Assembly: GCA_963377175.1 (NCBI GenBank)
Contig: CAUJNA010003090.1
Span: 357,501 to 421,500 of the forward strand
Length of the DNA stretch: 64,000 nucleotides
Direction: 5' to 3'
DNA from: Effrenium voratum
Lineage: Eukaryota > Sar > Dinophyceae > Suessiales > Symbiodiniaceae
Made by a program: the position numbers and the translations under genes. The notes beneath the pieces are model-generated. The model was not told the DNA's origin. It did not search any database and was given only the letters and a program-made list of their open reading frames with translations. Positions 42,838 through 55,380 of this stretch are shown one piece after another (within the stretch, counting starts at the first letter, position 1; each line of letters opens with the position of its first letter).

Positions 42838-42955
42838 CAATCCTCTCCTCTTTGGGCGCGATGCGCGCGAAGCCGCTCTGCAGGATCAGCTCTTCGCGGC
42901 TGAGAGGCAATCCGTGCGCCAGGAAGGCCCTGCGCCGAGACGCGGCCGTGTCTTG
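42838..42955 (-). CDS. exon-like piece GLPLSREELILQSGF
   Basis: Minus-strand frame DTAASRRRAFLAHGLPLSRE, ELILQSGFARIAPKEERIVA, with strong G/C third positions. No family recognised; probably the same gene as the pieces at 41.6, 43.9, 45.3 and 46.6 kb. Confidence 0.5.
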
Positions 42956-43835
42956 GCCTGCATCCGGTACTCCCAAACAATGTTTATCATGCTTGTGCGT
43001 CTCATATGGGTATGGGTCAAAATTAAGCCAACAGGGGACCACAGGTTCTAGTCTAAGTTTCCGTCTGCCAGGGTTCCATTGTGGGTCCCATTTTTGACCC
43101 ACAGCCATATACGTTTTGTTGGAGGAGACTCCTAGTTGGGGTCATTGTCAAAATGGTAAACCTCTTTTCGATTGATGCTTTAACGAGGGACACCAACGCG
43201 ACACATGCATTGTTTGGAGTTTGGGGCGCCCCTTGTTGGAGAAACACCCTTTGCCGGGTCTCAGTAGGGACTGACCCAGAAGCATCCCGTGTTTCTTCCT
43301 TGATCTATGGATTTATTCCCAAAGAGCAAGACATTTTCTGAGAACAAGCAAGTGTCAATCACGGTCTCTTAAAAGGAAATTGCTGGTTGCTGCAGGCTCA
43401 AGCAAACGTGGCTTCCAAACCAAAAACTATCCTAGAACCTGCAGCGCCATTCACAATACGGATTGAACAACCAATTGCTAAGAGACCTTGATGAAACATC
43501 CCTGGCTTGCTTGGAATGATAGACCGTTCCGATGCAAGACCTTTGCGGACATGGGTCGTGTGTTTGGAACCATTGTCAATGGTTGCTTGATTCACTGGGC
43601 ATCTTACCATAATTTCCTAGCTCGGAATTGGGAAGACCTGCCATGACCAAGACCAAGGGCAGTTTTGGAGGTACGGATAACGGAAGACAACATGGGAAAC
43701 CGCTACGCCGTTTTAGGGGAGATCCAAATCATTTCAAGACTCACCTACCATACTCTGCAGTATTGCCGGTTTCTAGGACCACTCCCTTTCGGTTTGATAT
43801 TGAAGGGCCCCTTATTTCAGACCCCCCCGCCCTGT

Positions 43836-43942
43836 CTACTTCTGCAATGCCTCGCCTGGCCGAGGGGTAGAGGTCAGCGTCTGAGACGCTCGTCTGCAAC
43901 ATGCAGGCCTCATAGGCCTGGCGGATTTGTTCTAATCAGCTG
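43836..43942 (-). CDS. exon-like piece AYEACMLQTSVSD
   Basis: Minus-strand frame LEQIRQAYEACMLQTSVSDA, DLYPSARRGIAEVD. The other strand superficially resembles a tRNA-like stem here, but the protein reading is more convincing. Confidence 0.45.
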
Positions 43943-44246
43943 CCGCCTAGCTGGTGCTTTGGATACCGGTGGTTGGGGCGGTGTTACAAGAAACTAAATT
44001 GGTTGCTGTTGCTTCTGGAGGGTATGGTGGAGAAATGGGTATGTGTCAAAATGGGGATGTGGACGTGGACCCCCAAAAAAGCTGGAAACACCTGGTTTCC
44101 CTTGAAATCAAGGTTCAGCTTCCCCCTAGTTGGTGCTTTCGATTTAGTGGGTAAGGGGCGGTTTCCATTTACCCGCAAGAACCAGAGGCTCAAATCCCCC
44201 AACCACCAATCTAAACCACCAACTAAGGCTTCTCTGAACTAAGTAT

Positions 44247-44338
44247 CTGTTGCTTTTTGAGGGTACCCTTTGTTGGCTTGTTTCGGGAAACCAAAAATAG
44301 AACAACACGTACCATGTCTAGGGTCCCTGACACATACC
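44247..44338 (+). mobile_element. MITE-like element, copy 4 (degenerate)
   Basis: TGTTGCTTTTTGAGGGTACC at the left, GGGTCCCTGACACAT at the right, and GGGAAACCAAAAATAGAACA between. Confidence 0.4.
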
Positions 44339-45230
44339 GTAAATGTTGGTTGCTGGCGAGACCCCTCTGCAAAGACAATAATATGAGAGAAATCCTCTCT
44401 TTCCCGAAAAGTTAAAGTCCAAAGATCCGACCAAATAGCCACAAAGCTAAGATGGTGATACAAATCCCTCGAGGCCTTTCTATGAAACCAAACGGTCAAG
44501 GGCTTCGCTCATAAAAGTTTTACCTGTGTCCTTCTAGTGGGAATCTGATCACTTTTGTGGTGACTACCCTCTTGCTAGTAGGCATGTTTGAGCCCACTCA
44601 CATAGGCTATAATGTTGACACATTGATGACCCCTTAAAGCCTGACCATGTTCTCGTTGACTGCGAGCCAATACTACTTTAAAGGCGGCAAACTCACTGTT
44701 CAGAGCAAAACATTGGCATGTCTGTGTCAGGAACCCCTTCTTGGTTGGGTTTGCTCTCGGTTTTGCCCTTGAGCCACGGTTACAATTACAAAGGTTGCCA
44801 CAAGAAGACGCGATTGTTTTTCTTGGGGGGACACCCCCCAAAATGGTCACCAAAACCAGTACCCTCAAACAAAAACATCCCCTGGTTTTCAGTGACAGGT
44901 TCACCGTTGACTTAGAAAGGCGCATGAAAGGGCTGATGACTTGTTTGGGGGAAACGCCGCCAAAAACGAAAAGAGAAAATGGTATCTGCAGGTCCAGGAT
45001 AATTGAGCTGTGATAGTAAGGTGGGTCTTTGATAACACGCTAGACTAAACACACACCCAGAAGGCAGCCTGGTAGATGTTTGTTCAAATTATGCTGTTTG
45101 GTTGGTTGTCTCCTGAAAGGCGGGGAACAAATATTAAATGTGACAACTGCTAGAAAAAGAACATGTGTGTTCGCCCTTGTTGGGTCGTCTGAAAGCCGGG
45201 GGCCATATTCACGACGCCGGAACCCAAAAA

Positions 45231-45361
45231 CTGGCAAGCTCGGCTCGTCTCTCGGATGGCTCGGAGCCGCGCGCCTCTTTGACCGCGGAGAGCAGTGGCT
45301 CCATGCGGCTGCCCATGGTCTCGGCCGTCACCAGCTCCTGGTCTATCCAACGCAGCTTGGC
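45231..45361 (-). CDS. exon-like piece AKLRWIDQELVTAETMG
   Basis: Acceptor CGACAG, then AKLRWIDQELVTAETMGSRM, EPLLSAVKEARGSEPSERRA. One frame only is open and it is GC3-rich. Helical, charged, unrecognised. It ends at a possible GCCAG donor. Confidence 0.55.
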
Positions 45362-46520
45362 CTGTCGCGAGCGCAAGAGACGTACCAGTGAACATCTGAT
45401 TCAATCCCAACTAGAATAGGTCCTAAAATGGATGGTGAATTCACCCAGCCCAAGCAGTTGTACCATGTTGGTTTTGACCCATGGGCTTTCAGATCTGCAA
45501 AAAAGTGACTGTAACTCTCCACGTGGGTGAAATGGAAACCCAACAAACCAAAACCCAAAAGTCTAAGATGATGTTTCACGTGGGTTAGTGGAAACGGTAA
45601 CCGCCAAACCCTAAGCTAAAGGTCGGGCATGGGAACCGAGCCAGGGGGAACTGTGGGGTTCAAAAGAACCTCGAACACGGCACCAAGCCTTCCGGAAGCT
45701 CAAACATGGGAAGTCCAAGGGATAGGGCAAGTGGTTGCCGTGCACTGGGTTCCCATTTCAAGCCACCAATTGTCCTTCCTCACGATTCTTAAAGAGAACC
45801 ATGCTTGACATGCATTGATTCGCAATCAAGGCAAGTAAATGCAGGGAACCAGGCAAACCGCCATGTAAACACATCGAAACGTTTGAAGGAAAGCACGAGC
45901 CATTGACTTTCGGTTCTATAACCTAGCTGCTCCGAAGTGAGTAGCTTCACACAACGAAACCAGAAGAGTTGGCTATTCGCTCCTTAAGTTCCGAGTTCAT
46001 ACCAGGGCAACAAATGGGTTCACACATTCAGACTCTGAACTAGAGATACTCGCATTCGACGCGAGCGGCGAAAGGGTAGAAAATTGATCCTTGGAAAAGG
46101 CAAGGCAACAAGCCAAAGGATTTTGTTTCCGCGAAGTAGCCTTGGGGTTTGTTCATCCAGGAGCAACTGGGCGTGCGTTTTTTGATTTTGAAAAACACCT
46201 TTTTGGGGTTGATTTCAAGAAAAAACAAAAAACAACGATCAATTTGGCAGTTTGCGCGGGCCGGACGTCTCCTCAGTTGCAACCACTGGAAACTGACGGG
46301 CAAAAGGACACTCTTTGTTGGTTGGACACAATTTTCAAGTGAACCAATCCCCAAAAAGGAACAGGAACCAACAAAAAGGATGGCTGACGATAGCTCATGG
46401 TAATTTTCGAAACGGGAGAAAGGGGCCCAAGCCCACCCCAACGCAGATGTTACCCACACCAACCAAAAAACTCCACAAACCCCGGCACCCCTCTAAGAGC
46501 GCTCCCCTTGGCTGCAACCG

Positions 46521-46631
46521 ACCCTTCAGCCGTTCCTCGGTGGCCATCACGTAGGCGTCAAACTCCGAGCTGACTTTGCGCTCTGCGAAGCGCCGCTTCT
46601 TCTCCTTGCTGCAAGCGACCTTCATGAAGTC
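46521..46631 (-). CDS. exon-like piece DFMKVACSKEKKRRF
   Basis: Acceptor ATTTCAG followed by GAC, then DFMKVACSKEKKRRFAERKV and SSEFDAYVMATEERLKGRLQ. Strong coding appearance. It is the most upstream convincing member of the 41-47 kb series on the minus strand. Confidence 0.55.
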
Positions 46632-49600
46632 CTGAAATGGTCCAAGGAGCAGCGCGCGTTTCGCCCGTTTCACCCATGGACTTTTGGCCAGAACAGAACC
46701 TGGCAGAAGACAAAAATAAGAACGTCTAAGGCCCGCTATAGTCCCCAACAGACCAGGTAGAACCTGCTAACATGGCCGATGGCGGTTTTGAGGGCTGGCT
46801 GCGTCCAGTTGCAACCACAGAGCTCCGAGTTTATCCAAGTTTGGTGAAGCTTTCAAATACTTTCATAAAGTCTGTCAGGAAGCTGAAAAGCCTAGGTTTT
46901 AGGACATGAGCCAGCGTTTGCACCCCCAGCTGTGTCTAATGGTATTTTGGCGAGCGCCCCCCATGTCAAATATGGACAGTTGATCACATATTATACTGGC
47001 TTATATTAGACCAAAACCTAGCCTCTATCTCTGTGGAGGTTAAAACCGGCCAATAGTCATGTAACAAACCACGTCACTCTTCATGTAAGTATTCATGTAA
47101 ACAAAAACAGGCCTTAAAGAAACACGTAAAAGATCATGTAAACAATGTGTGCCTCAGTGTTGGAAGCTGGAAGCTGCATCATTTGCCATGTAACAGGCCT
47201 GAACAGACAGAAAAGGCGCACAATCAGACAAGCCCATGGCAAAACATTGGCAAAAAGAAGGTAAGGCTCCAACGCGCCCCTCCCATCTCCATAACAAGCG
47301 CCCAAGGTGTTGATTGAATGATCTTTGTTAAATCCTTAGCAGCTACCGTGCGAATGTTAGGAGGCCAAACATCTTAGGTCTTAAACACGTGGTTGGTAAG
47401 CCTAAGCATGCGTGAGCAGAAGCAAGGGCAATTCCTGAGCATGCTGTTGCAATCTTCGGAATGGTTCCTAGGTACGCAGCTCCAATGTCTCCGAACGGTT
47501 CAGAACAGTTCAGGGTATGATGTTGCAATCCCTCCTGAACGGTTCAGCACGGTTCAGGGCATGCTGCTTGCAATTCTTCCTGAACGGTTCAGAACGGTTC
47601 AGGGTATGCTGCTGCCATGACTGCTGAACGGTTCAGAACGGTTCATAGTATGATGCTGCAATCCCTCCTGAACGGTTCAGAACGGTTCCTGGGAAGCTTG
47701 AGTGACGAACGGTTCAGAACGGTTCAGAACGGTTCTGAACTATACGCCTGCTCTGTGCGCTGCTTGCTAGATGGGCTCCAGAACGGTTCAGAACGGTTCA
47801 GGGGCATGGGTTCCAATGCCTCCGGAACGGTTCAGAACGGTTCAGGGGCACGCGTTCCACTGCTTTCGGAACGGTTCAGAACGGTTCAGGGGCATGCAGT
47901 TTGGTTGCCACCGTTCCTCGGAACGGTTCGCGAGCACGCGGCTGGCGGTTCCTAGTCCTAGGTAAAAGGTCAGGCCGGCATCGGAACATCGAAAGCGATC
48001 CGAAATCTCAAAGCACAAAAAGGCAAAGACTTGTCTGAAATTTACGCGAAAATTTACGCAACCATTTACGCAGAAAAAGGCTGGCTGAACCGTTCTGAAC
48101 CGTTCAGGGGACACATTTTGAGCATGGAGGTCCGTCCGCAGAACTTGCGTGCACATGTGACAGCATTGATCGCTCCTCTTTTCCGGCCTTTGCTCAACTG
48201 GGTTTCTGGAATCAGTTCTTGGATTCCCTGGGTCTTGCGGACAAACGAGGCGAAGCCGCGGCAAAGAGAAAACAACAAACAACAACGCGCGACAGTACCA
48301 CAACGCGGCAAGCAAAGCTGCAACAAAGCAAAGCTTAAAATCGTCCTTTGCAACTCCTGACTGGTTGGATCAGCGGCCACGCGGAGACACCTCGTAGAGT
48401 CGTGTGTGCATGTGTGTTTGTGTGTGTGGGTGGTGTCTGTGTGTCTGTGCGCCAGGTGCATGTTGGGAATATAGACGTTAATCTTGATGTTCTTCAAGAT
48501 TGGCCCTCGCAAGGTCGCCCAACAAAAAGCTGACTAAGTCTTGATTGTTGGAAAGAGCCCTCAAAATATTCTTAATGTTGTTCACGCAGCTGACATAACC
48601 AATGACCGGGCATACCGGACGTTCTTTGACAAGACGCAGTGTTCCTAGTCCTCGGTTCCTACAACACCTCCTTTCTCATGATCACTAAACACAAATTGAC
48701 ATGTATCTTGGTGGGGGTTCTGGCTGCCTATTAGCATGGCAACGCAACCCAAGCGCAAGCATGGGCGCACGCGTTTTTGCGTCCGGAGGTTTTTGGCTTT
48801 GCCAACGCGACACATGCTCGCGAGCAAAAACTGTGGCTCGCAGCTACCAGTACGCATGAACATTCATGTCAAAGTTGTCGCGGCTCTTCCAATGGTTCAT
48901 GACTCATGACGCTTTGCCTTCCTTCAGTGATATGAGCAGGTTAAATTCGCGAAGGGGAAGATTCTTGCCAATACACATCCCTGTCCATGAGGGACACTAA
49001 GTCCAGCTAACGCAGGCTCACTCAAGATCGGGCAAGCGAAAATGAATTACAACTAATTTACCTCACTATTTACCATATTATTTACGGACTCTTCCTGTTA
49101 AGGGCCAGGCCAACCAGAAAGCTTGATTTATTTACGTGATTGTTTACGCTTTTATTTTCGGGTACGGCGAAAACGACAGACCCCCCTATTTATAGAGGCT
49201 AAGTTTTGGTTTAAGGCTTATACTGGCTAAACAACTAGAATGGGGGTTTAGGGAAAAACAAAACTTTCTAGAGTGATAATTACAACAGGCGCACCCCACC
49301 AATCCAAAAGGGGTGTTGAACTGTTCAACCGGTAGGTACTCGCAGAAAGTCCTGTCAAAGAATCCCGAAAACATTTTGGGATTCTACAACATGCTGTGTG
49401 CGGTGAATCTGTGGATCTACCCCTGTATGATATCAAAACAGAACTAGAACATCACCACAACAAGGCACAACAGGGGGAAGCACCGGCATCCTATTTGTTT
49501 TGTAGGGGGTGATCATGTATACAGAAACGGTGAGCGGTATATACTATATACTTCATATAAGGTTGTTTTGCCGATCAAGACTGACAAAATCCTGTTTGCT

Positions 49601-50880
49601 AGGCGTGTTTGCACACACCCGTGCCAAAGCAGCACAATACCACTGCCTGTAAGGTTTTTGAGAAATCTTGACATATGTCCCATTTAGGCGTCACCCGAGC
49701 TGGAATATCATGGGATCCTGCCTTGGTGTTCTCCCGAACAAGTCCTCATTTTGGGCAGGAGCGGTTGTGGGGAGTGAGGGGTTGAAACCTCTGAATATAT
49801 GAGCAACAAAGAATGCTAGTGGGGGACAGTAGCGGATTGGGTGGTTGCCCCTGTCATTTTTGCCGTTACTGCTAATTTTGGATAGGCTCTCATTGGTTCC
49901 GGTGACCTTCTTGGGGTCCATATTATATCAGTCAACATACTGTGGATGGACGAAATCCAGTTCGCACTTCCTTTCAGAAATCATGGAATGGCTCGATTCC
50001 CCCGTCAATACCAACAAAACTGGTTTCCCTTCAAAGTGGTGCAGGGTAGTCAACCTCGAGATGATCAAGGATCACTTAAGCATAGGGTCTTTATTCACGC
50101 CATGTATAAGAACTGTCGCAGGCTTTGGCGTGGCAGTCTGTTTTTTCATGTCCCTATGTTCCCACCTAAAACCTACCCCTTGCTTTAAATTGGCCCAACT
50201 AGTCATGACTAACGGTAAGCCCGTCCAAAGGCCGAGAGCACCAAAATCAAGCCCGGCCTGACAGGGGTCTTCCCTCAGATCCAGGTAGCTCCGCAGCAGC
50301 ATGGACTGCTCGACGCACTTGGCACTGGAACACACGGGACCACCTCGAGAAGCAACCAGAAGAGACCACGACAGAAACACAAAATACGGACACACCGGTG
50401 TGGGGCCGCCTTGTCTGTTCAAACCACTATTGCTGAATCAGTAGACGCTTAACAACTTGAGGGCAGGTGAATGAAAGCTAGCCAGCCCAACCACGATATC
50501 ATGCGCGACTCGCTGGTTGCCAACATAGTAAGAATAGCAACCTCCAAATGAACAAAAAGAAAGTCATTAAGCCCCGAACTAGTCGCAAACTATCACAAGC
50601 CTATAGAGATTATGAGAATGCGCGGGTGCGAGGCAGGCAGCGGACCAGAATTGAACTTTTCGTAAATCAACCCGCGCAGCATCTCTCCCAAGCATAGCTA
50701 GCTGTTGCTGGTAAAACCCCCCACTCCCCCCCAAAAAAAAGCGTAATGGTTTCCTGATCCCTGGCCAAAAGTTAAGCCTCTTGTGGACGTCATAAATCCA
50801 ACTAAACCCCAATCTGCAAGGCCCGGGGTGTGGCTAGAACCTCCCTGTGAAAGCCTTCAAGCAGCCGCCGCAGTTTAACC
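46632..50880. other. no supported gene; repeats only
   Basis: Contains the GAACGGTTC cluster, a TG-rich stretch (48408-48450) and open frames without motifs. A possible minus-strand exon CVEQSMLLRSYLDLREDP near 50270-50330 is too short to trust. Confidence 0.4.
47493..47929. repeat. cluster of about 18 GAACGGTTC words
   Basis: The word GAACGGTTC, mostly as the pair CTGAACGGTTCAGAACGGTT, recurs in about ten loosely spaced units (35-60 bases apart). Each unit is followed by CAGGG(C/T)ATG or similar and by GCTGC(A/C)ATCCCTCCT-like spacer. The word is a near palindrome. An inverted pair, CTGAACCGTTCTGAACCGTT, lies at 48084-48106. Confidence 0.9.
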
Positions 50881-50889
50881 AATGACCAA

Positions 50890-51000
50890 AATTATCCCTT
50901 AGACCCGTGTATGCCCTGGTAGCAGTGGGCACAAGAATAGTAAGAAACATGGAGGCCAACGTCATGATGCCTCTCTCAGTCTTCTGAAAATCTCTGGTGT
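50890..51000 (-). CDS. possible membrane exon RDFQKTERGIM
   Basis: Minus-strand frame RDFQKTERGIMTLASMFLTI, LVPTATRAYTGLRD has a hydrophobic helix. AG acceptors are available. Low confidence; family unknown. Confidence 0.25.
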
Positions 51001-53571
51001 ACATCAACATGTCCAATTTGTTTGGCCCTCCCGGTCCTCCAAAGGCTTTCTTCAAATTCGGAAGGTCGGCATTCGCCTATTGTTCTTTGCAGAAAGCGAC
51101 AAACTCTTTGACAGCAACTGCGGGCGCAACACGAATCTACCTCAGCTTTTAGCCCAACCAAACATCAAATGTGTGAGTTCTGTTCCATTTGCAGCAAAGC
51201 TTAACATGGCGAAGGTCACCTGAAGGACCCTGCAGGCCATGCGAAGGATGCAGGCCCGATGAAGGACCCTGAGGCCCACGTCTGGTCCATGCGCCTTTTC
51301 AAGAAACCCTCTTGGCTTCAGTTTCTTAGGCGGTTTGGTTTGGGGCCAGACTTCGTAAGGGAAACCCCATGTTGTTTCTAGGCACTTTTCGAAGACAACA
51401 ACATTTGGCTGTGGGTCAAAAATAGGTACCCAAAATCTGGTCAGTGGAAACATGGACCAAAATCTGCAGTCCCCTGCCGGTTTAATTTTGACCCACACCC
51501 ATTTAAAAAAGCCTTGAAGTCCCTGGTTCTGCCAATGCCGGGGTTAGTTGCTTGAGTTGCGTGGGAAATACATGGACGCCGTCAATCCCAAACCTGCAGT
51601 GGTCGGAGGGAAACAACAGCACCGTGCAGGGCTCCACTGTTTGTCTACCCCCAGAAAGAGTTAGACCCAGAGATGGCTGGGTTTCCAAAAGGAAAACTCC
51701 TGAGTCTACCCTGGCCTGACACCGTGGTGTTTGTTGGGTGGACTTTCAAGGGAAGCAAAGCGCCCAACAGATGCACAGGCCCTCCTGGAGCTCGGAAGTC
51801 TAAAAGGACCCTTGAAAAGGGGGGTCCGAGACTTGACCGGAAGGGAAGACATTTGTCCTGTTGAACCAGGAGACACTCTCAATTCCTCTTGATCATCTTT
51901 TAGCTTGGAGCAGCACCTCCGGAAAAACATCACTGCGCCCAAGGACAAACCCCCAGTTGATGTTCACCCCAATTGAAAAAGGCCTGGGAAATGGTAGTGT
52001 TCGGAGTCCATGTAAAGTGGGACACCCCGAACAAAATTAACCAGGACTTTGACCCCCTGCAACCAGTTAGCTTGAAGGCAGCATGCAGCGATCCGAAAAT
52101 TGCAAAACGTCACGCATCTAAGCCAGATCTGGCAATGCTCAAAGCCTGCTTGAAATGTTTGGGTCTACAAACGATGAAGCAAATTACCAACAAACACTTC
52201 AACCGGTAAGTATATCCCAGTTGTTCAATATAACTGGTAGAAAAAGGATTGGACGCGTTTTAGAGATTGACGATTTTAGTGGGGGAGCCGTCAAAAGGGG
52301 CTTAGAGGGTGCCACTGAAAAACTGGAAAATTCCCCGCCTCCATGACCTAGTCGCAGCGCTGCTCTTGCCATCAATCATATCAAGCCATGGCTGAGCGCT
52401 CAAGCTCCCAATCGCCAGCTCTTGTCTCCACTTTTTTCCCAAGTCAGTTGTCCATCAGATTTCGATTGGATTCGCTTGGTTTTCCCCACCGTTCTCTCTG
52501 CTTGTTAGCGGTCGTCGCTAAGTCAACTGCCTATACACCCCCATTTGTGGTCAAGGCCCAACTCCGCTTGATTCAAACCCACCACTGAGGCCCATATCTC
52601 ACCCCACGGGCACTTCCCTTGCTTGACTTCCAGTTGCTTAACATAAACATATCTCCAGTTGTGATAGAATGTCGTTAAAACCAACAGAAAATAACAAATG
52701 TTCTTCAGCAAATGGAAGTTTGTTAATAATCTCAGAACAATCCGGAGATGCTGCGAGCCCTACTGTTTCATCAAATGGGTAGACAGTTGGTCTTGGTTTG
52801 TTCTTGGTGCTAGAGAAACTCGATTTGATGCTGTGGATGGTTGCGAAATCCAGCTCGCACCACCGTTCAGAAACCTCTGGTATGATGATTACACTAGAAA
52901 CACCAACAAACAATAGCTTCCCATGGTTTCAAAGTTGTGTGCACACGGACTTCGCAACCATCCACGGTATTGGGTCTGGAAACTCAGTAGACCTTCGAGG
53001 AAACTACGGGGAGTCCTTAAACGCGGAACGTAAAACAACCAAGCATTACATCCCGAAACAGCATAGCTCATGAATGCGACGGGTTCGACCGATGTCCTTT
53101 TCAACTGTTGGCAGGAGGGAGGGAAATGGTTCATCAACCCCCAACAAAGAGGGATTCCGATTTGTGTTCTATGAACTCGGCTCCTTCTCAGTTCCCGGCG
53201 TTCTAGTGACTACGTGTTTGGTGTTTGGGCTGCGCTTGTCTTCAGCACGGGCTGTAGAGAGCCGTTCGAACAGACCCGAGGCTGGGAACTGGCATGAGCC
53301 ATCAGATCTGGTCCTCGCAAGCGACCACTCGAGTGGGACCCTAGTCACCAAAAACAGACAGACGAAAAGGCGCGGCCGTGTCTGTACCAAGGCCCTACCT
53401 TCGTAATTTCATCCAGCTTTTAGAGGTGTGACCACGTGTAAGGTTGTTCCAACTCTTAACATTTACGGCCATTATCAGCCATTACAGCGCAGTTTGTGTA
53501 CCCTTTGAGTGGCATTTTTCGCTATACCTCCGCAGCCAGCCCGTCCTGGAGAGTGCCTGACAAGCCAGGAT

Positions 53572-53668
53572 TTAGGTATGTGTCAACATTCGGGGACCCA
53601 AAACACCAGCATGGTGGGTCCCTTTACCACACCCAAAAGGGTTCCCCTCAAAAAAAGACAGACCCATT
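53572..53668 (+). mobile_element. MITE-like element, copy 5
   Basis: TATGTGTCAACATTCGGGGA to CCCCTCAAAAAAAGACAGAC, with the inner inverted pair GGACCC/GGGTCC. More fragments of the same family follow to about 53770. Confidence 0.45.
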
Positions 53669-54308
53669 TGGGTCCGTTTCTTTTTTTTGTGACGCCCAAA
53701 GTGATGGTATTCCTTGGGATTTCCCTTCAAAGAAACAAAAAACACCAGAAAAGGGGCACCACAAAAAGGACAGGCCCACCGGTGCCGGCCATGGAGCCAT
53801 TCCAGCCATGCCAGCGCCACTCCAGAGGCCGAAGTCTGTGGAGGGCCCATGGGGCGCTGACCACGGTGCTTCAAGAGACCCTCCTGACCCCCCGCCCCCC
53901 TGAGAAGTGGTGGTTTTCCTTCTGGTTTCCGTTAAAAAACATGGGGTACCAACTCCCCAGAAAAAGGGGCCACACCCATGTGTGGCCAGAACAAAGTGTA
54001 ATGAACCTGGAAAGCTGTTGTGGTGGAGCAAATGATGTCCAAAGCATGTTTCCAGGGCTGGAGGCATGCTAAGAAGTACCACTGGAGGAACTTCTACCGC
54101 GTTATGTATGAAGCAAGGATACAAACCACCACCTAAACGATGCAAAGTGTCTCTGATGAAAAATCATACGGAGCCATGTGTGGGTGCGCCTTTTTGGAGG
54201 GTAAGAGGAACGGTAAGAGGAACCCTGTGTCAACACCGGGAGACCCAAACAGGCAGGTTTTCCTCGTGGCATCCCTGCAAACCAACCTGAGAAAGGGCAC
54301 CCTCAAAA

Positions 54309-54358
54309 AATCACACACACACACACACACACACCACACACCACACACACACACACAA
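54309..54358 (+). repeat. CA microsatellite
   Basis: About 22 CA units with two interruptions. Confidence 0.95.
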
Positions 54359-55059
54359 ACACTGCGCTCACATTTTTCGTCGTTCTAGTGGAGACTCCTG
54401 TTCCTTTGTCCGCCATCCGTTTGCAGCAATGTTTCCCCATCGGACCCGTGACAGCCCGAGGAAGCCAAGACTGGCTTCTAACCCCGAGCGCGTAGGAACC
54501 CAGCAGGAAAACCCCCGAAAGATGGGGCAAACAGCCAGCTTGGAAGGCCAACCCACGAGGACTTAGCTGCTTTGATCCCTAAATGAATTGATTGGTGGCA
54601 TATGTCATAAATCCCTCTAAACACTGTGTAACAAGTCTGTGGAAACCGCACAATTAACCCAAGATGTGTGGATTGCTGCATTCCTGAGAGGATTTGTCAA
54701 AGCTGGGGGAAACGGGGCAACCCTTCTTACCACTTGCGTGGCCTGCTTGAGCCGGACAAAAGCACCGACTTTACCTGCGCTATTATCCTTCATCTATTTG
54801 GGAATGTGTCAAAACAGGAGGACTGAATTCCACCAACAAGGAAATGACGGGGAGAAACACACACACACACAAACAGAACTATTTGATGCGAATTCAGAAT
54901 CCCTGAAACCGTCAAGAACCTTGTTGGCACTGGATGGAACCTACACCCCCCCCCCCCCACCACGTGCCCCTCCCTTGCTTCCGATAACAAAGGGCGGGGG
55001 GTGCTGGATGGTGCAGGGTGGACCCTATGAAACAGGCCTACCGTCCCGGAACTGTTCTG

Positions 55060-55380
55060 CGCGTTTTGCGTGGGACTGGTTGACTGTCCATTTGACGACT
55101 TCCAAAGTCCTGGTTCAGCCCCTGTTTGTCACTTTGACCACTGGAAATGGGAAGGCAGTCCAAGCGCAACTCCGTCCCGAACGACCAGACTGGCGCCCAG
55201 TCCTTCAGTGCCTCAGCCCATGCACCCACAATCTCCTGGCAATGCTGCAAGAAGCTTGTTTGTTGCTGGCAGCATGCTTGGTTCACCCAGACCCACTTGT
55301 CCACTTTGCGGCCCTGCGGGTGCGCGGCTCAGGAGAATGGGGGCCGTGCTGGCAGGGGTTGTCAGGTCAGTCTAGGCTCC
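55060..55380. other. open on both strands, coding status unclear
   Basis: The plus strand encodes ERPDWRPVLQCLSPCTHNLL and more. The minus strand encodes QQTSFLQHCQEIVGAWAEAL and more. Both read like protein and neither has a known motif. Confidence 0.25.

Noticed and set aside
43855..43925. Plus-strand sequence resembling a tRNA D-arm and anticodon stem
   Set aside because: No acceptor stem or T-arm closes around it, and the minus strand gives a good exon-like frame.
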